A stretch of DNA of 64,000 nucleotides. Source: Mesorhizobium sp. M2E.F.Ca.ET.219.01.1.1 (GTDB lineage Bacteria; Pseudomonadota; Alphaproteobacteria; Rhizobiales; Rhizobiaceae). A program made the translations under genes and the position numbers. The notes beneath the pieces were generated by a model, which worked only from the letters and a program-made list of their open reading frames with translations, did no database searches and had not been told where the DNA came from. The DNA lies in the NCBI RefSeq assembly GCF_004016445.2, contig NZ_SADT02000006.1, positions 62,001 to 126,000 on the forward strand, given 5' to 3'. The number at the start of each line of letters is the position of its first letter. Positions within the stretch are counted from its first letter, which is position 1. Positions 43,591 to 52,225 of the stretch are shown here, in pieces.

Positions 43591-45402
43591 ATGGGAATTT
43601 ATAGCTTCGGCGACTTCGAGCTTAACGAGGATACACGCGCCCTTCGTCTCGCCGGAAGCGAGATCGAGACGCAGCCCTTGGTGTTCGATTTCCTCGCCAT
43701 TCTGCTGCGGCATCAGGACCGAGCAATGAGCAAGGACGAGCTGCTCGAAATGCTGTGGCCCGACGTGACGGTAACCGAGGCTTCACTGCAGCGCGTGGCG
43801 AGCCTTGCCCGCAGCATTCTTCGCCAGGGCGGCATGGAGACGGCGCTGCGCAACCTGCCCCGCTTCGGCTACCGGATCTGCCTCGACAAGCTGGCCGCGG
43901 CGGAAACGGCAGCTCGGGCCGATGCGGGCAGCAAGCCGTCAAGCCCAGGCTCGCCGATCCTGGCCGCGCGCGCCGCCGCCGCGGCGCGAAAATGGCACGA
44001 GGCCGCGGCCGCTTTTGCCGAGGCGGATGCCGCCGACGAGTTGCTGACGGCCGACCTCGAAGAATGGGCACTGGCGCTGGAATGCGTGGGGCGGCCGTCA
44101 GAAGCGATCCCGCTCCTGACGCGCGCGGCAACGGAATACGGCGTGGCCGGCGAACGCCTGCGAGCGGCTTCCCCGGCAATCACCCTCGCCATGATTCATC
44201 TCGAGAGAGGAGAGCTCGCCGCGGCCAACGGATGGCACAAGCGTGCCGCGCAGCTGATCGACAAAGCAACGGAGAGCAGGGAACATGGGCTCTGGTGCTG
44301 GATGGGCGCGCGCATCAAGGGTGCGGAGGCCGAGCCGGAGCATGCGCTTGCTCTTGCCGAGCAAGCCTTCGAGGTCGGCAAAAATCTCGAAGATCCAGTC
44401 GTGGAATCGCTCGGTCTCATCTATCGCGGCTTTTTCAAGCTCTGCCTTGGGGAAACAAAATCCGGGCAGGAGGACCAGGATTTTGCCGCGGCACTCGGTC
44501 TCTCCAGCGACGTCGACCCGATCGTCGGCGGCATCCTCTATTGCAATATTTTGTGGGCCTGCCGGAATTTCGGCGACTGGGCGAGGGCCAATCAATGGAC
44601 CCTCAGCTACGAGGGCTGGTGCAGAGGGCACGGGCTGGAGGAACTCACGGGCTCGTGCCGGCTGCACCGGGCCGAAGTGCTCGGCGTTCATGGCACGCTG
44701 AAAGAGGCGGAAGCGCTGGTCCGCGCCGCGCTCGATCAGCTTGCGCTCGACGCGCCTTGGGCAACGGGCGATGCGCTGCGCGTCCTGGGTGACATTCATC
44801 TTGCCGCCGGCGATTTCGCCCAGGCGGAAGCAGCCTATCGCGCCTCCCACGCCGCGGGCTGGGACCCGCAGCCCGGCCTTGCGCTGCTGCAGCTCGAGCA
44901 GGGGCAGGCAGAGGCCGCTTTCAGCGCGCTCGAGCGGTCCCTGGTTGGGAACCGCTGGCCAACCCTGCAGCGGCGGGGCATGGTTCTCGCCACGCTTGCC
45001 AAGGTAGCGGCGCGGACCGACCGGCCGGAGCGCGCCAACGAGGTGATCGCCGAACTGGAAAGCGAGCCGCAGCGTTGGCCGATGGCCTCGATCCGAGCGC
45101 TGGCCGCCGAGGCCAAGGCGGAACTGTTTATGCGGGAAAATCGCCTCACCGAAGCGGTGCGGGAGCTGCAGATCGCATGCTCGCATTGGGCCGAGATCGG
45201 CTCGCCTACCAACTGCGCGGAGGCCAGGCTTTCGCTCGCGGCGCTTCTCATCCAACTCGGCGACCGAACCGGCGCGGAGCTGGAGCTCGGCACCGTTCTG
45301 GCGGTCGCGAAGAAAGTGGATTCGCCCCGACTCATGCGGCGGCACGAGGCGCTCAAGGGTCTGCTTTCCGGTGTTCAGATGACGGCAGCTGCCGGCGCAT
45401 AA
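43591..45402 (+). CDS. OmpR/CadC-type winged-helix regulator with long helical (TPR-like) C-terminus
   Basis: A 603-aa protein. Residues 1-100 form a Trans_reg_C winged helix (IYSFGDFELNEDTRALRLAG, then MSKDELLEMLWPDVTVTEAS and LRNLPRFGYRICLDKLA). The rest, about 115-600, is helical and alanine-rich, with TPR-like repeats such as AAAARKWHEAAAAFAEADAA and FAQAEAAYRASHAAGW. There is no membrane segment and no receiver domain, so it probably senses a partner or ligand through its repeat domain. The start is ATG 43591; an in-frame TTG at 43567 is less likely. It neighbours copy 1 of the 34-bp motif, a candidate binding site, and is 66 bp upstream of the oxidoreductase gene. Confidence 0.85.
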   Translation: MGIYSFGDFELNEDTRALRLAGSEIETQPLVFDFLAILLRHQDRAMSKDELLEMLWPDVTVTEASLQRVASLARSILRQGGMETALRNLPRFGYRICLDKLAAAETAARADAGSKPSSPGSPILAARAAAAARKWHEAAAAFAEADAADELLTADLEEWALALECVGRPSEAIPLLTRAATEYGVAGERLRAASPAITLAMIHLERGELAAANGWHKRAAQLIDKATESREHGLWCWMGARIKGAEAEPEHALALAEQAFEVGKNLEDPVVESLGLIYRGFFKLCLGETKSGQEDQDFAAALGLSSDVDPIVGGILYCNILWACRNFGDWARANQWTLSYEGWCRGHGLEELTGSCRLHRAEVLGVHGTLKEAEALVRAALDQLALDAPWATGDALRVLGDIHLAAGDFAQAEAAYRASHAAGWDPQPGLALLQLEQGQAEAAFSALERSLVGNRWPTLQRRGMVLATLAKVAARTDRPERANEVIAELESEPQRWPMASIRALAAEAKAELFMRENRLTEAVRELQIACSHWAEIGSPTNCAEARLSLAALLIQLGDRTGAELELGTVLAVAKKVDSPRLMRRHEALKGLLSGVQMTAAAGA

Positions 45403-45468
45403 GTCATGCTGCCGCTTGAGGTCCGGCCAGGGTGGTGGCATGACGGGGGAAATCCCCCAAGGTCCAGC

Positions 45469-46539
45469 ATGAGCAGCGCAAAACAAATCATCGTCATCGG
45501 CGCCGGTATCATCGGCGCTTCGATCGCCTGGCATCTGGCGAAGGCGGGAGCGCGCGTGACTGTCGTTTCCGAAAGCGGCGCCGGCGGTGTCGCGACGCCC
45601 AATTCCTTCGCCTGGATCAATGCCAGTTGGGGCAATCCCGAGACCTATTTCCGGCTGCGCACCCGCGCCATGGCCGAATGGAAGCGTTTGGCGGGCGAGT
45701 TGCCCGGGCTGCCGCTCGCCTGGTGCGGCGGCCTTTGCTTCGACCTGCCGCCGGACAGGCTCGAAGCCTATGCGGCCGAACACTCGTCATGGGGTTATGG
45801 CATCGAGCGGGTCGACGCCAAGCGGGCGGGGCAAATCGAGCCCAACCTCGTCGAGCCACCTGACTTCGCCGTCTACGTCGCGGAGGAAGGCGTGGCCGAG
45901 CCGGCCGCAACTGCCAGGGCGCTTCTGGCGGACGCCGAACGGCTTGGCGCGCGCGTGATCGCCGGCACCGTAGAGAGGCTGGCATTGACTGCAGGCCGGG
46001 TCACCGGCGTGGTGGTTTCCGGTGAAGCAATCAGCGCGGACAACATCGTCATCGCGGCCGGCACCGGCGCGCCGGCGGTCGCCGCAACGGCTGGCATCAG
46101 ATTGCCAATCGAGACGCCGCCCGGCTTGATCGTGCATTCGCGCCCTTACAAGAAGCTGCTCAACGGTTTGGTGCATGCCGAGAGATTGCATATGCGCCAG
46201 ACGGCCGAGGGCCGCATCATCGCCGGCTCGGATTTCGCCGGCGGCGATCCGGGAGAAAATCCGGAAGCTACGGCGCGCGACTTGTTCGCGGTCATGAAGG
46301 CTGCACTGCATGGCGCGGACGGGCTGGAATTCGAATTCCACACGGTCGGCTACCGGCCTAATCCGACCGATGGTTTTCCGATCATCGGGCGCGCCCAGAG
46401 CGTCGACGGCCTCTACATCGCAGTCATGCATTCGGGCATCACGCTGGCGCCGGCCGTCGGTTTGTTTGCCGCGCGCGAAATCCTCGAAGGCGAGCGCGAT
46501 CCGCTGCTCAAGCCTTACGGACTGGAGCGTTTTGCGTAG
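45469..46539 (+). CDS. FAD-dependent amino-acid oxidase/dehydrogenase (DAO fold)
   Basis: A 356-aa DAO-fold flavoenzyme with the N-terminal FAD motif IIVIGAGIIGASIAWHLAKA and a late SVDGLYIAVMHSGITLAPAV. It resembles glycine or D-amino-acid oxidoreductases. It lacks a signal peptide and a membrane anchor. The substrate is unknown. The start is ATG 45469 after AAGG; the frame is open to 45406. It follows the winged-helix regulator on the same strand and converges on the first amidotransferase gene. Confidence 0.85.
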   Translation: MSSAKQIIVIGAGIIGASIAWHLAKAGARVTVVSESGAGGVATPNSFAWINASWGNPETYFRLRTRAMAEWKRLAGELPGLPLAWCGGLCFDLPPDRLEAYAAEHSSWGYGIERVDAKRAGQIEPNLVEPPDFAVYVAEEGVAEPAATARALLADAERLGARVIAGTVERLALTAGRVTGVVVSGEAISADNIVIAAGTGAPAVAATAGIRLPIETPPGLIVHSRPYKKLLNGLVHAERLHMRQTAEGRIIAGSDFAGGDPGENPEATARDLFAVMKAALHGADGLEFEFHTVGYRPNPTDGFPIIGRAQSVDGLYIAVMHSGITLAPAVGLFAAREILEGERDPLLKPYGLERFA

Positions 46540-46586
46540 TCGAACTCGTTGCCGGGCGACGTCTGTAGAGAGGTAGCGCTCTCCGG

Positions 46587-47387
46587 TTAGCCGTAGAGCG
46601 CCCACCGGGCCGTTGCTGGGGCAAAAGGCCGGACGCTGGTGCTGTCCCGGGTCATGGTCACGAAGCTCGACTGCGGAATCTCATGCCATGCGCGGCCATC
46701 GCGCTCGAAAGGTTCGGAGACGATGCAGCGTCCCGCGCGTTTGGCGAAGGCCGCGGTATAGAGGGTCGGCGCGTGATCGTCAGTGGCGTAGCGAACGGCG
46801 TGAAGCGCCTTCCCATCGCTGAAGGCAGCCGTGAGCTTTAGCGACGGCTCGATGCCGGCACGGCGCGAAGCCTCGATGACATGACTTGTGACACGTGACA
46901 CGGCGCCATATGGATCGATCGAGAGTCCAGCGCCGAGCATCAGGCGGAAGAGGAGTTCGGAATCGGTCGTCCCTTCAAGCTGATCGAACAGCGCATCGGA
47001 AAGCGTGTTCTCCAGCCGGCGGCGGATCTTTTCAAAACCGCCGATCTGACCGTTGTGCATGAACGACCACTGGCCCGAGATGAACGGGTGGCAGTTCATG
47101 CGGCTGGTGGCGCCGCCGGTCGAGGCGCGGACGTGGGCAAGGAACAGCCCCGACTTGATCTGCCGGCCAAGGCTTTTCAGATTGGGGTCGGACCAGGCCG
47201 GCAGGATGTCGCGGTAGAGGCCCGGCTCCGGCCGATCGCCATACCAGGCCACGCCGAAGCCGTCGGCATTGGTTGGAGTTCTCGCCTCCCGCGCGTGACT
47301 GCTCTGCGCAATCAGCGAATGGGAAGGCGCGGCGATGACGTCTTCGAGGAAGATCGCGTCGCCGAGATAGGCAGCCCACCTGCACAT
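46587..47387 (-). CDS. Class II glutamine amidotransferase (EgtC/YafJ-like), copy 1
   Basis: A 266-aa Ntn-type amidotransferase. Methionine removal would leave Cys2 (MCRW) as the nucleophile; GGATSRMNCHPFISGQWSFM and HNGQIGGF form the glutamine pocket. The family includes EgtC, a gamma-glutamyl hydrolase in ergothioneine synthesis, and the uncharacterised YafJ. The start is ATG 47387. It has a near-copy directly upstream on the same strand (47521-48321), same length, with about four in five residues identical by eye. The 34-bp motif lies 97 bp before this start. Confidence 0.88.
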   Translation of the reverse strand: MCRWAAYLGDAIFLEDVIAAPSHSLIAQSSHAREARTPTNADGFGVAWYGDRPEPGLYRDILPAWSDPNLKSLGRQIKSGLFLAHVRASTGGATSRMNCHPFISGQWSFMHNGQIGGFEKIRRRLENTLSDALFDQLEGTTDSELLFRLMLGAGLSIDPYGAVSRVTSHVIEASRRAGIEPSLKLTAAFSDGKALHAVRYATDDHAPTLYTAAFAKRAGRCIVSEPFERDGRAWHEIPQSSFVTMTRDSTSVRPFAPATARWALYG

Positions 47388-47483
47388 TGTCCTGTCATCC
47401 CTCTGTTCGTGCGTTTTCAGGCGCGCGAATGATTTCCATTCGCCGCTCGTCGGGCGCCACAGATGACAGGGCAACGGTTTAAC

Positions 47484-47517
47484 GTCCTTACGCTGCGCTT
47501 ATGTTTTGCTGATCCTT
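47484..47517. promoter_or_regulatory. 34-bp shared upstream motif, copy 2
   Basis: GTCCTTACGC, then variable bases around CTTAT, then CTGATCCTT: 28 of 34 bases as in copy 1 and exactly the same length. It sits between the two amidotransferase genes, upstream of copy 1 of that gene and just after the stop of the other, which argues for a promoter of its own there. Confidence 0.5.
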
Positions 47518-47520
47518 GGT

Positions 47521-48321
47521 TCAGCCCACCAGCGCCAGCGGGGCCACGGCCGGCCCAAATGGCTGAATGCTGGTGCCACCCCTCGTCATGGTGACGAAGC
47601 TCGAGGGCGGGATCGCCTGCCATTCGCCGCCGTCGCGGTCGAAGGGCTCGGAGACGATGCAATGGCCGGCGCGCCTGGCGAAGGCGCCGGTGTAGAGCGT
47701 CGGCGCATGGTCGTCGGTGGCATAGCGCACGGCGTAGAGCGCCTCACCATCGGAAAAGGCGGCGGTCAGTTTCAGGGCCGGCTCGATGCCGGCCCGGCGC
47801 GAGGCTTCGACGACGCGGCCGGTTGCCCGCGACACCGCACCTTGCGGGTCCATCGCCAGCCCCTGGTCGATCATCAGGAGAAAGAAGAGTTCGGAATCGG
47901 TGGTGCCTTCGCGCTGGTCGAAGACGTGGTCGCAGAGCGAATTCTCCAGCGCGCGACGGATCTTCTCGAACCCGCCGATCTGGCCATTATGCATGAACGA
48001 CCAGCGGCCGGAGACGAAGGGATGGCAGTTCATGCGGCTGGTGGCGCCGCCCGTCGAGGCGCGGACATGAGCGAGGAACAGGCCGGATTTGATCTGGCGG
48101 CACAGGCTCTTCAGATTGGGATCGGACCAGGCCGGCAGGATGTCGCGATAGAGGCCGGGCTCGGGCCGTTCGCCATACCAGGCGAGACCAAAGCCGTCGC
48201 CATTGGTCGGCGACTTGGCTTCCTGGGCGCAGTGGCTTTGTGCAATCAGCGAATGGCAGGGCGCGGTGATGATGTCTTCGAGGAAGACCGCTTCACCGAG
48301 ATAGGCCGCCCACCGGCACAT
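47521..48321 (-). CDS. Class II glutamine amidotransferase (EgtC/YafJ-like), copy 2
   Basis: A 266-aa paralogue of the preceding gene, alignable without gaps. It has the same Cys2 nucleophile (MCRW) and the same GGATSRMNCHPFVSGRWSFM pocket. Differences are spread along the chain (for example extra cysteines at PCHSLIAQSHC and LCRQIKSG). No egtABD genes are nearby, so ergothioneine synthesis is not supported by context. The start is ATG 48321. It may be co-transcribed with the DUF6356 gene 16 bp upstream. Confidence 0.88.
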   Translation of the reverse strand: MCRWAAYLGEAVFLEDIITAPCHSLIAQSHCAQEAKSPTNGDGFGLAWYGERPEPGLYRDILPAWSDPNLKSLCRQIKSGLFLAHVRASTGGATSRMNCHPFVSGRWSFMHNGQIGGFEKIRRALENSLCDHVFDQREGTTDSELFFLLMIDQGLAMDPQGAVSRATGRVVEASRRAGIEPALKLTAAFSDGEALYAVRYATDDHAPTLYTGAFARRAGHCIVSEPFDRDGGEWQAIPPSSFVTMTRGGTSIQPFGPAVAPLALVG

Positions 48322-48337
48322 CGCATTCCACCATCTA

Positions 48338-48592
48338 TCAGGCGCGATCCATCAGAGCCGCCGGCTCCTTGACCGCGTGCGAGCCTCGGTTGTGCGTGCG
48401 CTCATAGAGCTCACGAACGATTCGGCTCGCCGTAGTTTCGAACAGAAACGGCAAGAAAGCGTGAACGAGCGCGGCGCCCGCCGCCATCGACAGGCGCGAG
48501 CAGAACCAGGCGGCAAAGGCCATATGGCCGAAATAGGTCTCGCCGACCTTTTCCGGGTGAGCCGTGAACAGTGCCGTGAACCGAGTCGCCAT
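48338..48592 (-). CDS. DUF6356 family protein
   Basis: An 84-aa protein with the pattern of the DUF6356 family: FTALFTAHPEKVGETYFGHM, then a hydrophobic stretch AAWFCSRLSMAAGAALVHAF likely to be one membrane segment or an amphipathic helix pair, and VRELYERTHNRG at the end. Function is unknown. The start is ATG 48592 with AGGAGG and ideal spacing. It is divergent from the Lrp-type regulator and lies just upstream of the second amidotransferase gene. Confidence 0.75.
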   Translation of the reverse strand: MATRFTALFTAHPEKVGETYFGHMAFAAWFCSRLSMAAGAALVHAFLPFLFETTASRIVRELYERTHNRGSHAVKEPAALMDRA

Positions 48593-48707
48593 GGTGATCC
48601 CTCCTGCCGGGATGAGCCCCGATGGTGAGTATCTTGCCACGCGGCTTTGGTTCATCGGTCCCAATTTGTCCTTGCTTTTGGCTGTTTGGTGGGACATTTA
48701 TCCCAAT

Positions 48708-49178
48708 ATGTCGGCTGATATCGATGAGATTGATCGAAGATTGCTGGCCGAGCTGCAGCGCGACGGCACGCTTTCGGTCGACCAGCTTTCGGAGCGGGTA
48801 GCGCTTTCGCGCAATGCCTGCTGGCGGCGCGTCAAGCGGCTGGAGGAGGATGGCGTGATCACCGGCCGCGTCGCCCTCGTCGATGCCGACAAGCTGGGGC
48901 TCGGCCTCTCGGTCTTCATCCTGATCCGCACCTCCAACCACGACCCGGACTGGCTGCAGAAGTTTCGCGCGGCAGTCACCGGCTTCGCCGAGATCACCGG
49001 CGTCTACCGCATGTCGGGCGACCTCGACTATGTGCTGAGGGCTCGCGTCGCCGACGTGAAGGCCTATGACCGCCTCTACCAGCGGCTGATCGCCAAGGTG
49101 GCGCTGTCGGATGTTTCGGCCTCCTTCGTCATGGAGGAGATCAAGGAGACGACCGTGGTGCCGGTGGAACTGCGCTGA
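48708..49178 (+). CDS. Lrp/AsnC-family regulator
   Basis: A 156-aa regulator: helix-turn-helix at residues about 5-55 (IDEIDRRLLAELQRDGTLSV, then SRNACWRRVKRLEEDG) and the RAM effector domain (GVYRMSGDLDYVLRARVADV). Such proteins sense amino acids. The start is ATG 48708. Just upstream, GTCCCA (48658-48663) is inverted at 48690-48695 and GGGA/TCCC flanks 48691-48704, possible self-regulation sites. It is divergent from DUF6356 and the amidotransferases, which may be its targets. Confidence 0.88.
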   Translation: MSADIDEIDRRLLAELQRDGTLSVDQLSERVALSRNACWRRVKRLEEDGVITGRVALVDADKLGLGLSVFILIRTSNHDPDWLQKFRAAVTGFAEITGVYRMSGDLDYVLRARVADVKAYDRLYQRLIAKVALSDVSASFVMEEIKETTVVPVELR

Positions 49179-49269
49179 CGGGCAGCGGAACCCGAAGCGA
49201 AAGAAAGCCGTTGATAGGTCCCGATCCCGAGTTGACCGAATCGGCATTCGCGCCGATAGGAATGGGCTC

Positions 49270-49755
49270 ATGCGCACCGCTCTCTATCCTACCTCCGTCA
49301 TCGGCCCCGCCGTCGGTTTCGTCAGGCTCCCGCATGGCGAGGGCCTGCCTCTGCCGGCCTATGAGAGCGCCGGCGCGGCAGGCATGGATTTGCGGGCCGC
49401 CGTGCCGGAAGACCGGCCGCTGCTGATCCTGCCGGGGAAACGCGCGCTGGTGCCGACTGGGCTGGTCCTGGAAATCCCCGAAGGCATGGAAGGCCAGGTG
49501 CGGCCGCGCTCGGGCCTTGCCTTCAAGCATGGCCTCACCGTCCTCAACTCGCCCGGCACCGTCGACAGCGACTATCGCGGCGAGGTGAAAGTGCTGCTGG
49601 TCAATCTCGGCGACGAGGATTTCGCGGTGACGCGCGGCATGCGCATCGCCCAGATCGTCTTTGCCGCCGTGACACAGGTTAAGGTCGAGGAGCGCGCGCT
49701 GGCCGGCGGCACGACGCGCGGCGCAGGCGGTTTCGGGTCCACCGGCACCGTCTAA
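49270..49755 (+). CDS. dut: dUTP diphosphatase
   Basis: A 161-aa trimeric dUTPase that hydrolyses dUTP to dUMP and keeps uracil out of DNA. The five family motifs can be seen: AGMDLRA, PRSGLA, GTVDSDYRGEV (about residues 100-110), RIAQIV and the C-terminal GAGGFGSTG. The start is ATG 49270 (MRTALYPTSV). It overlaps the HAD gene by one base (TAATG), so the two are translationally coupled. Confidence 0.96.
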   Translation: MRTALYPTSVIGPAVGFVRLPHGEGLPLPAYESAGAAGMDLRAAVPEDRPLLILPGKRALVPTGLVLEIPEGMEGQVRPRSGLAFKHGLTVLNSPGTVDSDYRGEVKVLLVNLGDEDFAVTRGMRIAQIVFAAVTQVKVEERALAGGTTRGAGGFGSTGTV

Positions 49756-50414
49756 TGCAAGTTCCAAAACTGGTCATCTTCGACTGCGACGGGGCTTTGG
49801 TCGATACGGAAAACCTTGCCAATCGGCGCCTCGCTGAATGGCTGAGCGCCGCCGGGTTTACGACGAACTTCGAATATTGTCGCAAGAACTTTTCCGGCCG
49901 CAGCATGGCCTCGGTGCAGAAAGAGATCGAGGAGACGACAGCGGTCCGGCTCGGCGCCGACTTCGTCGAGCGCTGGAATGCTGGCCTGCCCGATCTCTTT
50001 TCGCACGGCGTCGAGGCAATTCCCTATGTGCGCGAGTTCGTCGAGGCCGTCCGCGCCGCCGGCATCGCCTATTGCGTCGCTTCCTCGGCGCGGGTTTCGA
50101 AGATGCACATCACGCTCGGCCAAACCGGGCTTTTGCCGCTGTTCGAGCACGCCATGTTCTCCTCCACCATGGTCGGGCGCGGCAAGCCGTTCCCGGATCT
50201 CTTCCTGCATGCGGCCAAGACCATGGGCTTCGCGCCCGCCGATTGCATCGTCATCGAGGACAGCGTCGCGGGAACGCAAGCGGGCATTGCCGCCGGCATG
50301 CGTGTGTTCTCCTACCACGCCGATCCGCTCACCGACCGCGATGGCTTGGCAGCAGCCGGCGGTATCTTGTTCGACGACATGCGCGACCTGGCCAAGCTGG
50401 TGCCGATCCGCTGA
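49755..50414 (+). CDS. HAD-superfamily hydrolase (phosphoglycolate/beta-phosphoglucomutase-like)
   Basis: A 219-aa HAD phosphatase. Motif I is FDCDGALVDTENLA (nucleophile Asp at about residue 8), motif II Ser is in CVASSARVSK, the lysine in RGKPFPDLFLHAAK, and motif IV in VIEDSVAGTQAGIAAGMRVF. The cap is the small alpha-helical type. The substrate is a phosphate monoester that cannot be named. The start ATG 49755 overlaps the dut stop, which suggests a link to nucleotide clean-up but does not prove it. Confidence 0.88.
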   Translation: MQVPKLVIFDCDGALVDTENLANRRLAEWLSAAGFTTNFEYCRKNFSGRSMASVQKEIEETTAVRLGADFVERWNAGLPDLFSHGVEAIPYVREFVEAVRAAGIAYCVASSARVSKMHITLGQTGLLPLFEHAMFSSTMVGRGKPFPDLFLHAAKTMGFAPADCIVIEDSVAGTQAGIAAGMRVFSYHADPLTDRDGLAAAGGILFDDMRDLAKLVPIR

Positions 50415-50478
50415 TCATACCCGGCTGCGCACCGCAAAACGCCGTGCTAGCGTGAGCGCATCCGAGGGGGTGCGGTCC

Positions 50479-51333
50479 GTGATTTCCATACTATGCCGTT
50501 TCATGCTCGCCTGCCTGCTGCTGCCGTGCCTGTGGGCGGCCGCGCTGGCCCAGGACGTCAGCTTTCCGGAACTGAGCAGCGCTGTCGGAGGTCGTCAGGA
50601 CGTCACCTATCTCGATCTTGCCAAGATGGTCGTCCCCGACCTGAAGGCAGGCGCCAACGGCTTCTACGACGGCAGCGCCCCAATCGATGTGCGGGACATC
50701 CTCGGCGGCGAAGAGGGCGGCTCGCCGCCCGAGACCGTCAACCTGCCGAACGCTGCGGTGCTCGCCGTCAAGGCCGGCGGCAAGGACCGATTGGCGATGC
50801 TTCTCGACCTCGGCCAGTCGCAGGACAGCGCCGAAGGTTTCGCGGTGCTGGCGCTCTACGACCTGGCGGGCAAGCCAAAGCTGCTCGATGCTGTGAATGT
50901 CGCAGTCGACAGGCTCACCTCTTTTCGCGAACCTGCCAAAGTTTCGATCGCCGCCGGCGACGATGCCATCGTGACCACGAGCACGCATTTCAACTCGAAC
51001 CAGGGCTATGCCGGCACCATGCTGATCATGGTCCACAACGACCGCTTCTCGCTGATCGACGCGATCTATACGTTCGACGAGAATTACTGCGCCTATAGGC
51101 GCACGCAGAACCCGACTTTCCGGAGTCTCAGTGGCCACAAGTCTTATGCGCCCATCAAGGCCACGGTGACGGACGCGACGGTGCCGAGCGGCGAAAGCTG
51201 CGACGAGGTATCGCCAAAGGCCAGCTCTCACGACATTTCCGTCACCTATCGTTGGGACAAGGCCAAGTCGCGCTATGTCCGGAATTCCGATGCCTTCGAG
51301 AAATTGTCAGCAGAGAACGAGAAACGCTTCTGA
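50479..51333 (+). CDS. Exported protein of unknown function
   Basis: A 284-aa protein with a clear signal peptide (MISILCRFMLACLLLPCLWA, cleavage near ALA-QD at about residue 25). The mature part is acidic, and a mostly beta stretch contains GYAGTMLIMVHNDRFSLIDA and VTYRWDKAKSRYVRNSDAFE. I do not recognise a domain. The start is GTG 50479 with GAGGGGG 8 bases upstream; GTG 50470 is in frame and less likely. It is plus-strand, shortly after the HAD gene, and may be independent. Confidence 0.7.
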   Translation: MISILCRFMLACLLLPCLWAAALAQDVSFPELSSAVGGRQDVTYLDLAKMVVPDLKAGANGFYDGSAPIDVRDILGGEEGGSPPETVNLPNAAVLAVKAGGKDRLAMLLDLGQSQDSAEGFAVLALYDLAGKPKLLDAVNVAVDRLTSFREPAKVSIAAGDDAIVTTSTHFNSNQGYAGTMLIMVHNDRFSLIDAIYTFDENYCAYRRTQNPTFRSLSGHKSYAPIKATVTDATVPSGESCDEVSPKASSHDISVTYRWDKAKSRYVRNSDAFEKLSAENEKRF

Positions 51334-51412
51334 AGGAAACGCATTTATTTGCCCGGCCCCGGCCCACGCGATAAATTCCTCGCACGACCCCGCTCATGAT
51401 TGAGGACCCGCC

Positions 51413-52225
51413 ATGGACAAGGGCAAGATTTTTCGCGATCTGCATGCCTCCACCTTCGTCATGCCCAACCCCTGGGACGTCGGCACGACAAAGCTTCTCG
51501 CTTCATTCGGCTTCAAGGCGCTGGCCACGACCAGCGCCGGCTTCGCCTTCTCGCGCGGCCTGCCGGACGGCGCCGTGACCTTCGAGGCCATGATCCACCA
51601 TTGCCGCGACGTGACCGCGGCAACCGACCTGCCGGTTTCGGCCGATCTGGAGCGCGGCAAGGGAGACAGCCCCGAGCAGGCAGCCGAAACCATCTTCGCG
51701 GCGGAGGCCGCAGGCCTTGCCGGCTGCTCGATCGAGGACCACACGGGCGACCGCGCCAACCCGATCTACGATTTCTCGCTGGCGACCGAACGCGTCGCGG
51801 CCGCCGTCGAGGCGGCCCGGGCGCTCAAGCACGATTTCGTCTTCACTGCGCGGGCCGAGAATTTCCTGTGGGGCAAGACGGACCTCGACGACACCATCAA
51901 GCGGCTGCAGGCCTTCGAGAAGGCCGGCGCCGACGTGCTTTATGCGCCCGGCATCAGCGACGTCGAAATGGTGCGCACGATCTGCTCGTCGGTGAGCCGT
52001 CCAGTCAATGTGATGGCCCGGCCGGGCTTCACCATCGCCGACCTCGCCATGGCCGGCGTCAAGCGCATCTCGCTCGGCCCGTGGCTGACCAATTTCGCCT
52101 ATGGCATGCTGGAAACAGCGGCGCGCGAAATCCAGCAGGACGGCACGTTCGGCTTCACCAGCGCGGCGATGCCGTTCGGCAAGTTGCAGGCGTTGTTTCG
52201 CGGCGGCGCGGCCGAGCAGGACTAG
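51413..52225 (+). CDS. PEP mutase/isocitrate lyase-superfamily enzyme
   Basis: A 270-aa TIM barrel of the isocitrate lyase/phosphoenolpyruvate mutase superfamily. Metal- and substrate-binding segments are VSADLERGKGDSPEQA, GCSIEDHTGDRANPIYDFSL and TARAENFLWGKTD. The lyase loop cysteine (KKCGH) is absent, which rules out isocitrate lyase. Family members cleave or rearrange oxaloacetate-like acids; no phosphonate genes are nearby. The start is ATG 51413. Its stop TAG (52223-52225) shares CTAG with the stop of the gene on the other strand. Confidence 0.85.
   Translation: MDKGKIFRDLHASTFVMPNPWDVGTTKLLASFGFKALATTSAGFAFSRGLPDGAVTFEAMIHHCRDVTAATDLPVSADLERGKGDSPEQAAETIFAAEAAGLAGCSIEDHTGDRANPIYDFSLATERVAAAVEAARALKHDFVFTARAENFLWGKTDLDDTIKRLQAFEKAGADVLYAPGISDVEMVRTICSSVSRPVNVMARPGFTIADLAMAGVKRISLGPWLTNFAYGMLETAAREIQQDGTFGFTSAAMPFGKLQALFRGGAAEQD

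Noticed and set aside
46587..48321. An ergothioneine (egt) biosynthesis cluster around the amidotransferases
   Set aside because: No egtA, egtB, egtD or egtE homologue is found on either side, so only the fold-level name is kept.
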